Shown here piece by piece: positions 1 through 8,110 of a stretch of DNA of 63,138 nucleotides. The position numbers were made by a program, and so were the translations under genes. This DNA is from an uncultured Lachnospiraceae bacterium. GTDB lineage: Bacteria > Bacillota > Clostridia > Lachnospirales > Lachnospiraceae. Under the pieces are notes generated by a model, which saw only the letters and a program-made list of their open reading frames with translations, ran no database searches and had not been told where the DNA came from. Position 1 is the first letter of the stretch; each line of letters begins with the position of its first letter. The stretch covers positions 1 to 63,138 of the forward strand of contig CANRJM010000010.1 in the NCBI GenBank assembly GCA_947630925.1. The letters are read 5' to 3'.

Positions 1-55
1 ATCTGCAATTTTCAAGGTTCATTCGAGCCTTTTTTCTTTTGACTCGTTTTTTCAT
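1..55 (-). CDS. N-terminal fragment of a gene downstream of the response regulator, probably its sensor kinase
   Basis: An ATG on the minus strand at 55-53 overlaps the stop codon of the response regulator gene (ATGA overlap), and the frame stays open for the 18 codons visible before the window edge. The visible N-terminus is very rich in Lys and Arg, as expected for the cytoplasmic start of a membrane protein. A start overlapping the stop of an OmpR-type regulator is the usual arrangement for a cognate histidine kinase, but no kinase motif lies inside the window, so the identity is inference from position only. Confidence 0.5.
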   Translation of the reverse strand, partial: MKKRVKRKKARMNLENCR

Positions 56-747
56 GGATCACTTGACACTATCTTATATCCTCTCCCCCAAACTGCTTTG
101 AGATATCTCGGATTTGCCGGGTCGTATTCTATTTTTTCACGAAGATGTCTAATGTGGACTGCCACTGTGTTTTCCGTCCCATACGGCGCATCCTTCCAAA
201 CCTGCTGGTAAAGCTTTTGCGGCGAAAAGGATTCTCCCGGATGCTCCATCAAAAATTTCAGGATTGCATATTCCGTTTTTGTCAAAGCTACCGGCTCGCC
301 ATCAATTGTCACTTTCTTTGACCTGTCGTCAATACAGATTCCGCCGAGGCGCAAAACATCCCTCTCCTCTTTACCGCCGCCCAACTGCATGTAACGGCGA
401 AGTTGGGATTTTACCCTGGCCTGCAGTTCTACCGGGTTAAACGGTTTGGTAACATAATCATCCGCACCCACGGTAAGTCCCAACACCTTGTCAATCTCCT
501 CGCTCTTTGCCGTCAAAAATATGACCGGTACGTTGCTGATTTTTCGTATTTCGCTGATGGCCGCAATTCCGTCCATCTCCGGCATCATAACATCCAGCAG
601 CACCAGATGGATTTCCTCCCTGTTGATGATAGCGAGCGCTTCTTTTCCATTATGAGCGCTATATGTCTTATAACCATCCGCTTTCAGATAAATTTCCAGT
701 GCAGACACAATATCTTTTTCATCATCGCAAATTAAAATATGATACAT
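52..747 (-). CDS. OmpR/PhoB-family two-component response regulator
   Basis: DNA-binding response regulator of about 231 residues. The receiver domain (about 1-115) has the acidic pair Asp8-Asp9, phosphoacceptor Asp52 in LLDVMMPEMDG and Lys101 in TKPFNP. A winged-helix Trans_reg_C domain (about 130-228) ends with the typical WGRGYKI strand. The reading frame is open upstream to 795, but the start at 747 is preferred: it has an AAAGGA Shine-Dalgarno at good spacing and begins directly with the receiver (MYHILICDDE). It overlaps the next gene by 4 bases, so a kinase partner is likely. Overall type resembles VanR/PhoP regulators; the signal and targets cannot be read from the sequence. Confidence 0.93.
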   Translation of the reverse strand: MYHILICDDEKDIVSALEIYLKADGYKTYSAHNGKEALAIINREEIHLVLLDVMMPEMDGIAAISEIRKISNVPVIFLTAKSEEIDKVLGLTVGADDYVTKPFNPVELQARVKSQLRRYMQLGGGKEERDVLRLGGICIDDRSKKVTIDGEPVALTKTEYAILKFLMEHPGESFSPQKLYQQVWKDAPYGTENTVAVHIRHLREKIEYDPANPRYLKAVWGRGYKIVSSDP

Positions 748-878
748 TTTTCCCATTTCCTTTGCTGCAAATTTCATATAAACATTACGATTCAAGCGAA
801 ATACCCGCGTTTAAAATCACCTTAACGCCGCTTTAAATCCATGCTTACATAACGAATTGATTCATGAATCATAAGCAT

Positions 879-917
879 CGGCATTTCTCAAAACCGGTAG
901 CTACCCGGAAAATGCCG
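879..917. other. Inverted repeat in the 5' leader of the response regulator
   Basis: CGGCATTT at 879-886 pairs with AAATGCCG at 910-917, and the interior contains the palindrome GGTAGCTACC. It lies inside the roughly 180-nt untranslated leader between the promoter at 937-965 and the regulator start at 747. No T-run follows on either strand, so it does not look like an intrinsic terminator. It may be an RNA stem or a protein-binding site. Confidence 0.4.
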
Positions 918-936
918 TTGCCTGTTTACAGTCTTT

Positions 937-965
937 ATTGTATGAAAAAAAAGATGAAGATTCAA
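937..965 (-). promoter_or_regulatory. Sigma-A-type promoter of the two-component operon
   Basis: Minus strand TTGAAT (960-965), a 17-bp spacer, then TACAAT (937-942). It points at the response regulator about 190 bases downstream and has a direct repeat immediately upstream of the -35 box. Confidence 0.65.
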
Positions 966-976
966 TGTAGATTTTC

Positions 977-997
977 TTTAAGATTTGTTTAAGATTT
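977..997 (-). promoter_or_regulatory. 11-bp-period direct repeat, candidate response-regulator box
   Basis: On the plus strand TTTAAGATTT occurs at 977-986 and 988-997, an exact 11-bp period, with a degraded third copy (TTTAAC, 1000-1005). The repeat sits 11 bases upstream of the -35 box of the two-component promoter. OmpR/PhoB-family regulators bind head-to-tail half-sites spaced about one helical turn apart, so autoregulation is the simplest reading. Confidence 0.5.
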
Positions 998-1052
998 TTT
1001 TTAACAACTGTCTACGGCAAATTTAAAGTACCCAGACAATTTTCTGTTTCAC

Positions 1053-1086
1053 AGAAAAGGAGGAATGGAACATCCCATTCCTCCCC
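1053..1086 (-). terminator. Rho-independent terminator after the AIM24-family gene
   Basis: Perfect 10-bp stem GGAGGAATGG (1059-1068) / CCATTCCTCC (1075-1084) with a 6-base loop, followed on the minus strand by TTTTCTG. It lies just downstream of the stop codon at 1096. Confidence 0.8.
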
Positions 1087-1095
1087 ATTATCTTC

Positions 1096-1776
1096 TTATT
1101 TAGATGGAATCATACTTGCAATTCTTCCGGCAAACTCATTGAAATTCTGCGTCTGTATTATAACCCTGCCCGGTCCTGTCAACCTCGTCAGGAACAAACC
1201 TTCGCCGCCCAGGAAAATATTTTTCAGACCTTTAACAGTCTCAATTTCATAGCGTACGGAACGGTCAAAAGCAACTACGTTACCTGTGTCAACCTTGATA
1301 ACCTCGCCTGCTGCAAGCTCTTTTACAATCTTATCGCCATCAATCTCCAGAAATGCCATGCCTTAACCGGAAAGTTCCTGTAATATAAAGCCTTCGCCGC
1401 CTAAAAAGCCACTGGACAGCTTCTTTGTAAAAGTTATATTTAAACTTACACCCGGCTCCGCACATAAAAAAGAACCCTTCTGGCAAATAAGCCCTCCGGT
1501 TTCAGCAACATTAACCGGAAGAATCTCCCCCGGTACTGTAGATGCAAATGCTACTTTGGTTCCCGGAGCCTGCGCCGTATAATGCGCCATGAACATAGAC
1601 TCTCCTGCAAACATCCTTCCAACACCCTTTAAAATGCCGCCATGCGTATTAGAGTCCATGACAATCCCGTCTGACATCCATGCCATACCGCCTGACTGCG
1701 TATACATAGACTCTCCTGCCTGATCAAATAATACCTCAACTGCCGGCATTGTGTTTCCAATAATTTTATACTGCAT
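1096..1776 (-). pseudogene. AIM24/TIGR00266-family protein interrupted by an in-frame stop
   Basis: Two adjacent minus-strand reading frames form one AIM24-family protein of about 226 residues. The first part (1363-1776) starts MQYKIIGNTMP after an AGAGGG Shine-Dalgarno and ends ..LQELSG. A TAA codon at 1365-1363 follows, then Gly, then MAFLEIDGD.. to 1096 in the same frame. Family members usually read straight through here with a small residue between two glycines, so a single base change (for example TCA to TAA) explains the break. The second half has no Shine-Dalgarno of its own. The family is beta-rich and of poorly defined function. Either a recent pseudogene, a sequencing error, or two half-proteins; pseudogene is most likely. 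Confidence 0.75.
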
Positions 1777-1875
1777 TTTTCCCTCTTTTCTGCATTGCTT
1801 TTTTACTTTTATCCCAATTTGCACATGCAATGCGGGTACAAATCGGCAATGTCAAACAACCATTTATTCTATATG

Positions 1876-1904
1876 ATTATAGCACATACAGATATAAATT
1901 GAAA
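1876..1904 (-). promoter_or_regulatory. Promoter of the AIM24-family gene
   Basis: Minus strand TTTCAA (1899-1904), 17-bp spacer, TATAAT (1876-1881) with an extended -10 TGC directly upstream. It lies about 100 bases before the start at 1776. An intact promoter in front of a nonsense-split gene fits a recent mutation. Confidence 0.6.
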
Positions 1905-1922
1905 TAAACTTTGCAAAAAGAA

Positions 1923-1974
1923 AAAACCTTACTGCTGCCAGAATAATCATCTTTTCTTGAACAGTAAGGTTTTT
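1923..1974 (-). terminator. Rho-independent terminator after the M23-like gene
   Basis: AAAACCTTACTG (1923-1934) pairs with CAGTAAGGTTTT (1962-1973) around a 27-base loop. On the minus strand it is followed by a T-rich tract. It begins 22 bases past the stop of the M23-like gene. Confidence 0.75.
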
Positions 1975-1995
1975 CATATTGACTGATAAACAGTA

Positions 1996-2832
1996 TTACC
2001 GCAGCAGGAGCATCGGGTCTATGGTTTCTTTTCCCTCCATAACCTGAAAATACAGATTGCTTCCTTCTTCTGTATAATATTTTGTTGGTTCCGCAACGGT
2101 TCCGATTACATCCCCTTCTTTTAAGCTATCGCCTTTATTGACAGAAAGATTGTCCAACTGTCCATAGGATAGCTTATATTTATCTCCAACACTTGTTGTC
2201 ACAACGGTTCCAAGTTCATCTGTTGTTTCAATTTTAGTCACTTTGCAGTCTGCGGCAGCTTTTACTTTAGTACCTACTTTAGCAGAAATTGCGATTCCCG
2301 GATTGCATTTATATTGTGCCAGAGTCTTGAAATAGATTGCATTATTCATACTATACTTCAATATAATATCTCCGGTAACCGGCCACAAAAGCCCCTTATC
2401 CTCATCAAATGAATGATTTACCTTATCCGTCGTTGTTGAGACCGTCTTTTTCTCTTTTTTCTTATCTGATTTACTGGTCGTTTCTTTTTTGTCTTTGCTT
2501 TTGGCAGCTTTTTTCTTATCCAATTTTGTGCTTTTTTCTGTTTTTGCCGCATTTTTGCTTTGTGATGTAAATGTTTCTGTCAGATCAAGATTTGCCTGTT
2601 TTGTCTCTTCCTTTTCTGTATTTTCATCCGAAGAAATTGCAGCATTTCCTACATTGTCTGCTGTAGAGTTTGGAACTTCTGTTGCAATATTTGCCATCAT
2701 ATTGCCCGCATTATTCTGCAGATTTACTTTGCGGTAACCTATTGCCCCTACGGCCATAATGCAGACTAATAAAACACACGCGGCGATATAAAAACCTTTT
2801 TTTCTCCATAATGATTCCTTCTCTTCAAACAT
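1996..2832 (-). CDS. Membrane-anchored degenerate M23/LytM-domain protein (SpoIIQ-like)
   Basis: 278 residues: short basic N-terminus, one transmembrane segment (about 11-33), a Lys/Ser/Thr/Glu-rich linker (about 75-140) and a C-terminal peptidase-M23 fold (about 150-275). The fold is recognisable from PVTGDI.., PGIAI.., VGTKVKAAAD, the G-D-x-L-K-E-G-D turn and GSNLYFQV. The zinc ligands are missing: the first HxxxD region reads NPGIA and the final HxH reads LYF, so no peptidase activity is expected. Topology and degeneracy resemble SpoIIQ, the forespore protein of the SpoIIQ-SpoIIIAH channel, but a divisome-type LytM factor is also possible. Strong GGAGG Shine-Dalgarno before the ATG. Confidence 0.7.
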   Translation of the reverse strand: MFEEKESLWRKKGFYIAACVLLVCIMAVGAIGYRKVNLQNNAGNMMANIATEVPNSTADNVGNAAISSDENTEKEETKQANLDLTETFTSQSKNAAKTEKSTKLDKKKAAKSKDKKETTSKSDKKKEKKTVSTTTDKVNHSFDEDKGLLWPVTGDIILKYSMNNAIYFKTLAQYKCNPGIAISAKVGTKVKAAADCKVTKIETTDELGTVVTTSVGDKYKLSYGQLDNLSVNKGDSLKEGDVIGTVAEPTKYYTEEGSNLYFQVMEGKETIDPMLLLR

Positions 2833-2894
2833 GTTGTTTCCTCCATTCTATTAGTTAATAAATGCAACCACAAGCGATACGCGTTGCCTCTACA

Positions 2895-2930
2895 CAAAAA
2901 ATAGCACCCCGATTCTATCGGAGTGCTACG
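2895..2930 (-). terminator. Rho-independent terminator of the glgP-sppA-RDD operon
   Basis: TAGCACCCCGAT (2902-2913) pairs with ATCGGAGTGCTA (2917-2928), one wobble, 3-base loop. On the minus strand it is followed by TTTTTTGTGT. It lies about 180 bases past the RDD stop codon; between the two there is only AT-rich sequence with no gene. Confidence 0.8.
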
Positions 2931-3112
2931 ATATCATCTGCTAGTATTCTTAACAGATATTTTTCTTTTATTCACTTTTTCATAAAAATGAACCTGCATT
3001 CATTTTCCAAATTCATTTTGTCACATTTTCTGCCAAACCGCCCTGTCCCGACGGATGATATGTCCTATACGGCAATTCCTGCCAGTCCCGCGTCGCATCT
3101 GCTTATCCGGAT

Positions 3113-3931
3113 TTATTCGTCCATTTGGTCATTTCCTTTCACAGGCTGTTCCAGATGGGAAGCGACTGCCTGTTCTTCCGCCGCCATCTGCTGTTCCGGT
3201 TTGGAAGCAACTGCCTGTTCCTTCTCTGGCATCTGCTGCTCCGGCTGGGAAGCGACCGCCTGTTCCTTCTCTGGCATCTGCTGCTCCGGCTGGGAAGCAA
3301 CCGCCTGTTCTTTCGCCGGCATCTGCTGTTCCGGACGGGAAACAACTGCCTGATTTTTTAACGGCTTATTCTGTATCGGATTCGGTATTGTTGAAAATTT
3401 CTGCGGCACTGAATTTTGCACCGGAACACGGTAGGATACTGTCTGATACGCCACCGGTGTTGGTACCGCCACCTTTTTTTGATGATAATATACGACATAT
3501 GTGTCGCTTAATATATCATGCAGACCACGTTTTCTCTTATCTGCCCCAATCATAATATAACCAATTTCCAGAATAATTGTCGATAAAAATTTCCCAACAC
3601 TTTCACGAAATACAATTTCAAAAAATGTCGGTTTTCTGTCCTCAATGCTGATCACTCGAATCTGCAGCAACTTTTTCCCAAGAGTAGAGCCGGTAAAAAA
3701 AGTAAGCAAAACAAAATATGTTACTTTCAAAAGATATAAAATAATATCATATAGGGAATATTGAAAGATAAAATCTCTCAAAACCAAATCTCCCATTCCG
3801 CCAATAGAAACAATCCAAATCGGAATGCGAATAGCAAGCAGGAGCACGCCCACAATTACCCAATCAATAAGGTATGCTGCCAAACGTACGAAAAATCCAG
3901 CATACACTTGATTTTCCGTATTATTTTGCAT
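3113..3931 (-). CDS. RDD-family membrane protein with a repetitive Gln/Glu-rich tail
   Basis: 272 residues. The N-terminal two thirds is an RDD domain (about 8-150) with three predicted membrane segments and the conserved motifs FFVRLAAYLIDW, TLGKKLLQIRV and KRGLHDILSDTYVV. The cytoplasmic tail (about 195-265) consists of a 15-residue repeat of the type PEQQMPEKEQAVASQ, four to five copies. The ATG lies inside the end of sppA (11-base overlap), so translation is probably coupled. RDD proteins are small membrane proteins, some linked to ion transport; the substrate is unknown. The repeat tail is not part of the family core. Confidence 0.85.
   Translation of the reverse strand: MQNNTENQVYAGFFVRLAAYLIDWVIVGVLLLAIRIPIWIVSIGGMGDLVLRDFIFQYSLYDIILYLLKVTYFVLLTFFTGSTLGKKLLQIRVISIEDRKPTFFEIVFRESVGKFLSTIILEIGYIMIGADKRKRGLHDILSDTYVVYYHQKKVAVPTPVAYQTVSYRVPVQNSVPQKFSTIPNPIQNKPLKNQAVVSRPEQQMPAKEQAVASQPEQQMPEKEQAVASQPEQQMPEKEQAVASKPEQQMAAEEQAVASHLEQPVKGNDQMDE
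3140..3345. repeat. 45-bp tandem repeats encoding the RDD protein tail
   Basis: Four to five imperfect copies of a 45-bp unit, for example around TGCTGTTCCGG. The unit is a multiple of three, so copy-number change would keep the frame. Confidence 0.8.
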
Positions 3932-4931
3932 AATATTTCAACACCCCATTTCCCTTATTTTCCACAATATCTGCCGCCAACTCCGTATCGGACTTTGGCA
4001 TTAGATTTTCAATACCAGATAATAATGAAGTCCAGAAGCTCATCACATCGCTTTCCGGTGCATAAAACTGTATTTCTCCTCCTGCATCAAACGTATCAGC
4101 AAACTCCTGCTTCGCTTTCTCCAAGGGAGAAATTTTGTCAATTAATCCCACCTTAAGCGCCTGCTCTGCAGAATAAATGCGTCCATCCGCCAAAGCCCGG
4201 ACCGAAGACTCCTCCATACCTCGTCCCTCACAGACTACTCCAACAAATTGGTCATATGTCTCATCAACAAGAGACTGTAAAATATCACGCTGTTCCTCTG
4301 TCAGATCAAGCCCTGCCGAACCCATCGATTTATTTTTGCCGCTTGTAATATCAATTTCTTTAATTCCTAACTTATCATATAAATCCTTACAATTTATCAA
4401 TGATACAATCACGCCAATGGAACCGGTCCAACAGTTTCGGTTCGCATAAATCTGATCTGCCGCCATGGCAATATAATATCCGCCGGAACATGCCTCTGAT
4501 GCAAAATACGCCCAAATTGGCCGATTCGTTTCTTTCTTATATTCCATCAGCTTCAAATACAATTCATCCGCTTCATAAACTGTCCCTCCGGGACTGTCTA
4601 CATAAAGTAAAATCCCTTTGTTTGCATCCGAATGTTCCATTTCTTCAATATAGTCCAAATACATGTTGTGATTATAGGCATCCGAGGATGTCAGCGAAGC
4701 GGAAGAAACGGGGCCAATCTCGCCAACTATGTTAAGCACCCCGATAAAATCATCCGCCGGCAGTTCCTGGGTAAAATCATCATGATTACTAAAAAAATCA
4801 CGCAGCATCGAAGAATCTTCCATATCCCTTGAAAAGTAACCTGCAACTATATTTGACAAAATTCCTGTTACGCCTATTGCTATGATAACTACACCGGTAA
4901 CAATAATTCCAATTAGTTGTTTCTTCTTCAT
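3921..4931 (-). CDS. sppA: Signal peptide peptidase SppA (S49 family)
   Basis: 336 residues with one N-terminal membrane segment (about 6-28). The S49 core contains VDSPGGTVYEADELY, the nucleophile serine in EACSGGYYIAMAAD and the general-base lysine region SGKNKSMGS, the Ser/Lys dyad of SppA. It degrades cleaved signal peptides in the membrane. Length is that of the short, single-domain bacterial type. Good AGGAGGG Shine-Dalgarno. It lies 54 bases downstream of glgP and overlaps the RDD gene, so the three are probably co-transcribed. Confidence 0.93.
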   Translation of the reverse strand: MKKKQLIGIIVTGVVIIAIGVTGILSNIVAGYFSRDMEDSSMLRDFFSNHDDFTQELPADDFIGVLNIVGEIGPVSSASLTSSDAYNHNMYLDYIEEMEHSDANKGILLYVDSPGGTVYEADELYLKLMEYKKETNRPIWAYFASEACSGGYYIAMAADQIYANRNCWTGSIGVIVSLINCKDLYDKLGIKEIDITSGKNKSMGSAGLDLTEEQRDILQSLVDETYDQFVGVVCEGRGMEESSVRALADGRIYSAEQALKVGLIDKISPLEKAKQEFADTFDAGGEIQFYAPESDVMSFWTSLLSGIENLMPKSDTELAADIVENKGNGVLKYYAK

Positions 4932-4985
4932 TGTAACCCTCCTGCTTTTTTATTATTTTCCCATAATAATCTCCATTTGGAGCAT

Positions 4986-7457
4986 TTACGCTTTCTCATT
5001 GTCCTCTACTTCCACAGTTACTTTTTCAAGATGCCATATATCCCTTGCATATTCTTCAATTGTTCTGTCAGATGAGAACTTGCCTACTTTCGCAACATTC
5101 AGCATTGCCATCCTTGCCCACTGATCCGTATCCTTATATGCTGCCTCCACTCTTCTCTGCGCTTCTGCATAGGAACGGAAATCCTTCAGGATAAAGTACA
5201 TATCCGGACGCCCGCCCTGTCCGTCTAACAGAGAATTATAAATGTCACGGAATTCCTCCGTATTGTCCGGCGCATATGTCCCGTCTATCAACTGCGTCAA
5301 TACGGCACGGATTTCTGAATCCATATTATAAATTTCCCTTGGATTATATTGTCCGTTATGCTCATATGCGATCACTTCATCAGAAGACAGTCCAAAAATA
5401 AACGCATTCTCTTCTCCGACTTCTTCTACAATTTCAACATTCGCGCCGTCCATGGTTCCAAGCGTTACTGCACCATTCAGCATAAATTTCATATTTCCGG
5501 TTCCGGACGCTTCCTTGCTCGCCGTTGAAATCTGCTCGGAAACATCTGCCGCTGCAAAAATAATCTCTGCGTTGGAAACACGATAATTTTCAATAAATAC
5601 AACCTTAATTTTATCATTGATGGATTTATCTTTATTGATAACATCCGCAACACTGTTAATCAGTTTAATGATTGCTTTTGCCCTGTGATATCCCGCAGAC
5701 GCCTTTGCGCCAAAAATAAAAGTTCTTGGATAAAATTCCTTATCCGGATGCTGCTTAATATCATTGTACAGATACATAATATGCAAAATATTCAACAACT
5801 GACGCTTATACTCATGCAGCCGCTTAACCTGCACGTCAAAAATAGAACGGGGATTGATTTCAATACCATTGTGTTCCTTAATATATTTCGCCAGACGAAC
5901 CTTATTCTGATATTTAATATTCATAAATTCTTTCTGGCTCATCTCATCATTGACATATACAGATAATTCATCAATATGCGACAAATCCGTAATCCAGTCA
6001 TCGCCAATTTTTTTCGTAACCCAGTCAGCCAGAAGCGGATTTGCATGGAGAAGAAATCTTCGCTGCGTAATACCGTTTGTCTTATTATTAAACTTCTCCG
6101 GCATCATAAGATAGAAATCTTTTAATTCCTGATTCTTCAATATCTCTGTATGCAGCCTTGCCACACCGTTGACAGAGAAGCTTGCAGCAATCGCTAAGTG
6201 TGCCATCTTAACCTGTCCATCATAAATAATCGCCATCTTCTCTACCTTGCTGTAATCATCCGGATATGCTCTCTGAATATCCAAAATAAATCGGCGGTTA
6301 ATCTCCTCAATAATCTGGTAAATACGCGGCAGTAATCTGGAGAACAGTTCTAAAGGCCATTTTTCCAATGCTTCAGACATAATCGTATGATTAGTATATG
6401 CGCAAGTTTTATTAGTAATGCTCCATGCCTCATCCCATTCTAATCCATGTTCATCAACCAGAATACGCATCAGCTCAGCAACAGTAACCGTCGGGTGTGT
6501 ATCATTCAACTGAAAACAAATTTTTTCATGGATTTTTCTAATATCATCATGCTTCTCCATATATTTTAATACAGCGCGCTGCACACTGGCAGAAACAAAG
6601 AAATACTGCTGCTTTAAGCGGAGTTCTTTCCCTGCAATATGATTATCATTTGGATAAAGCACTTCGCAAATCGTACGCGCAAGGTTCTGCTGCTCCACCG
6701 CTTTCTGATAATCTCCTTTATCAAAAGAATCCAGATTAAAGGTATCAATCGCCTCTGCATCCCAAATACGGAGTGTATTTACTACATTATTATTATAACC
6801 GACAATCGGCAGATCATATGGAACTGCCAGAACCGACTGACACCCCTCCTGCACAAACTTGTTACGACCGGTCGCTTCATCCCTTTGTATGGTAACATAA
6901 CCGCCAAATTTCACTTCAACGGCATATTCCGGGCGTTTAATCTCAAATGGATTTCCATACTTTAACCAATCGTCCGGCTTTTCAATCTGGTAACCGTCTT
7001 CAATAACCTGTTTAAACATGCCGTACTTATAACGGATCCCGCATCCGTATGCCGGATAGCCAAGTGTTGACAGAGAGTCCAAAAAACATGCCGCCAAACG
7101 GCCTAATCCGCCGTTACCGAGTGCGGCGTCCGGCTCCTGATCTTCTATAATATCCAGATTCATCCCCAGCTCTTCAATCGCTTCTTTAATTGCCTGATTG
7201 CCTTTCAGATTGATAATGATATTGCCCAGAGCACGTCCCGTGAGAAATTCCATAGATAAATAATATACTGTTTTGGCATCTTTCGCTTCATAAGTCTTAT
7301 GCGTTGCCATCCACTGATCGACAATGATATCTTTTACGGCATACGATACCGCTTGAAATAACTGCTGATCGTCTGCCTCCTTAATGGATTTGCGAAACAA
7401 AACCTTTACATAATCTTCAATTTCTTTCTTAATTTCTTCCTTATTGATTTCTTTCAT
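4986..7457 (-). CDS. glgP: Glycogen/starch/maltodextrin phosphorylase
   Basis: 823 residues with the chosen ATG at 7457, which has a GGAGGG Shine-Dalgarno 8 bases upstream; a longer frame to 7544 has no ribosome site and runs into the promoter. GT35 family throughout: YLSMEFLTGRALGN, DAALGNGGLGRLAACFLDS, GIRYKYGMFKQ, QLNDTHPT, and the pyridoxal-phosphate lysine in SKEASGTGNMKFMLNGA. It releases glucose-1-phosphate from alpha-1,4-glucans using phosphate, in the cytoplasm. No other glycogen gene adjoins it. Confidence 0.97.
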   Translation of the reverse strand: MKEINKEEIKKEIEDYVKVLFRKSIKEADDQQLFQAVSYAVKDIIVDQWMATHKTYEAKDAKTVYYLSMEFLTGRALGNIIINLKGNQAIKEAIEELGMNLDIIEDQEPDAALGNGGLGRLAACFLDSLSTLGYPAYGCGIRYKYGMFKQVIEDGYQIEKPDDWLKYGNPFEIKRPEYAVEVKFGGYVTIQRDEATGRNKFVQEGCQSVLAVPYDLPIVGYNNNVVNTLRIWDAEAIDTFNLDSFDKGDYQKAVEQQNLARTICEVLYPNDNHIAGKELRLKQQYFFVSASVQRAVLKYMEKHDDIRKIHEKICFQLNDTHPTVTVAELMRILVDEHGLEWDEAWSITNKTCAYTNHTIMSEALEKWPLELFSRLLPRIYQIIEEINRRFILDIQRAYPDDYSKVEKMAIIYDGQVKMAHLAIAASFSVNGVARLHTEILKNQELKDFYLMMPEKFNNKTNGITQRRFLLHANPLLADWVTKKIGDDWITDLSHIDELSVYVNDEMSQKEFMNIKYQNKVRLAKYIKEHNGIEINPRSIFDVQVKRLHEYKRQLLNILHIMYLYNDIKQHPDKEFYPRTFIFGAKASAGYHRAKAIIKLINSVADVINKDKSINDKIKVVFIENYRVSNAEIIFAAADVSEQISTASKEASGTGNMKFMLNGAVTLGTMDGANVEIVEEVGEENAFIFGLSSDEVIAYEHNGQYNPREIYNMDSEIRAVLTQLIDGTYAPDNTEEFRDIYNSLLDGQGGRPDMYFILKDFRSYAEAQRRVEAAYKDTDQWARMAMLNVAKVGKFSSDRTIEEYARDIWHLEKVTVEVEDNEKA

Positions 7458-7506
7458 GCAGTATGCCCTCCTATGCTTGCTGCTAATTTTTTTAAATAAC
7501 GTTACT

Positions 7507-7535
7507 ATTATATAACACCAAATCCGAAAAAGCAA
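7507..7535 (-). promoter_or_regulatory. Promoter of the glgP operon
   Basis: Minus strand TTGCTT (7530-7535), 17-bp spacer, TATAAT (7507-7512). The 8-bp palindrome TAACGTTA (7497-7504) lies at about the transcription start and could be an operator. Confidence 0.7.
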
Positions 7536-7684
7536 TTTGCGCAATATAGTTTCGTCATTCTATACAGAATTCAAAAGAATCTTATCCTTCATTTGACATT
7601 TTTAATAGTTTAACGCAATCAAATGCATACTTTCTTCTTTATTTTCATATATAAAAATTAAGAAATCACAAAGGAATTTTTCAT

Positions 7685-8110
7685 ATGTTTCATCATATTC
7701 ACAGATTTTTTCTTTTCTTATGCAGTATTTTTTTGCTTTCTTCCTGCCTGACCCTGACAGGATGCGAAAAAGAGGAGGCGCTCAAAAAGACAAATTCCCT
7801 GGAATTTACCATTGTTACCGGTACGGATATTCCGGAGGAACTGCAGTCCCTCATAAAAGAACGACAAAAAGAGGCGTTTGAGCTTACATTTTCTGATAAT
7901 TCCTATCTATATGTTATAAAAGGCTATGGCCAACAGGACAGCGGCGGCTATAATATTGTTGTCAATGACTTTTTTCAGTCGGATGACTGCCTTGTGTTTG
8001 ATACGGAACTTTTCGGCCCCAAACAAAATGAAACCGTATCCAGCACCCCGACGTACCCTTATATTGTAATCAAAACAGAATATCGTGAAAATCCCGTCGT
8101 TTTCCGCTAA
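7685..8110 (+). CDS. PrcB-like lipoprotein
   Basis: 141 residues. The signal peptide ends in the lipobox LTGC (Cys27), so the protein should be lipid-anchored on the outer face of the membrane. The C-terminal part has the G-Y-G-Q-x-D-S-G-G-Y pattern and a closing PYIVIKTEYRENPVVF strand, resembling the PrcB C-terminal domain (a regulator of an exported protease in Treponema). Shine-Dalgarno AAAGGA. A TTGACA box lies at 7593-7598 but with a weak -10. The stop overlaps that of the convergent FHA gene. Function unproven. Confidence 0.7.
   Translation: MFHHIHRFFLFLCSIFLLSSCLTLTGCEKEEALKKTNSLEFTIVTGTDIPEELQSLIKERQKEAFELTFSDNSYLYVIKGYGQQDSGGYNIVVNDFFQSDDCLVFDTELFGPKQNETVSSTPTYPYIVIKTEYRENPVVFR

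Noticed and set aside
879..917. Inverted repeat as an intrinsic terminator
   Set aside because: No T-run follows the stem on either strand.
1357..1371. Stop codon read as selenocysteine or pyrrolysine
   Set aside because: The codon is TAA, which encodes neither; no recoding element is seen.
4986..7544. Longer glycogen phosphorylase starting at 7544
   Set aside because: The extension covers the predicted promoter and lacks a ribosome site; the family N-terminus begins near the ATG at 7457.
7593..7621. TTGACA upstream of the PrcB-like gene as a full promoter
   Set aside because: The -35 is perfect but no acceptable -10 hexamer follows at 16-18 bases; kept only as a remark.
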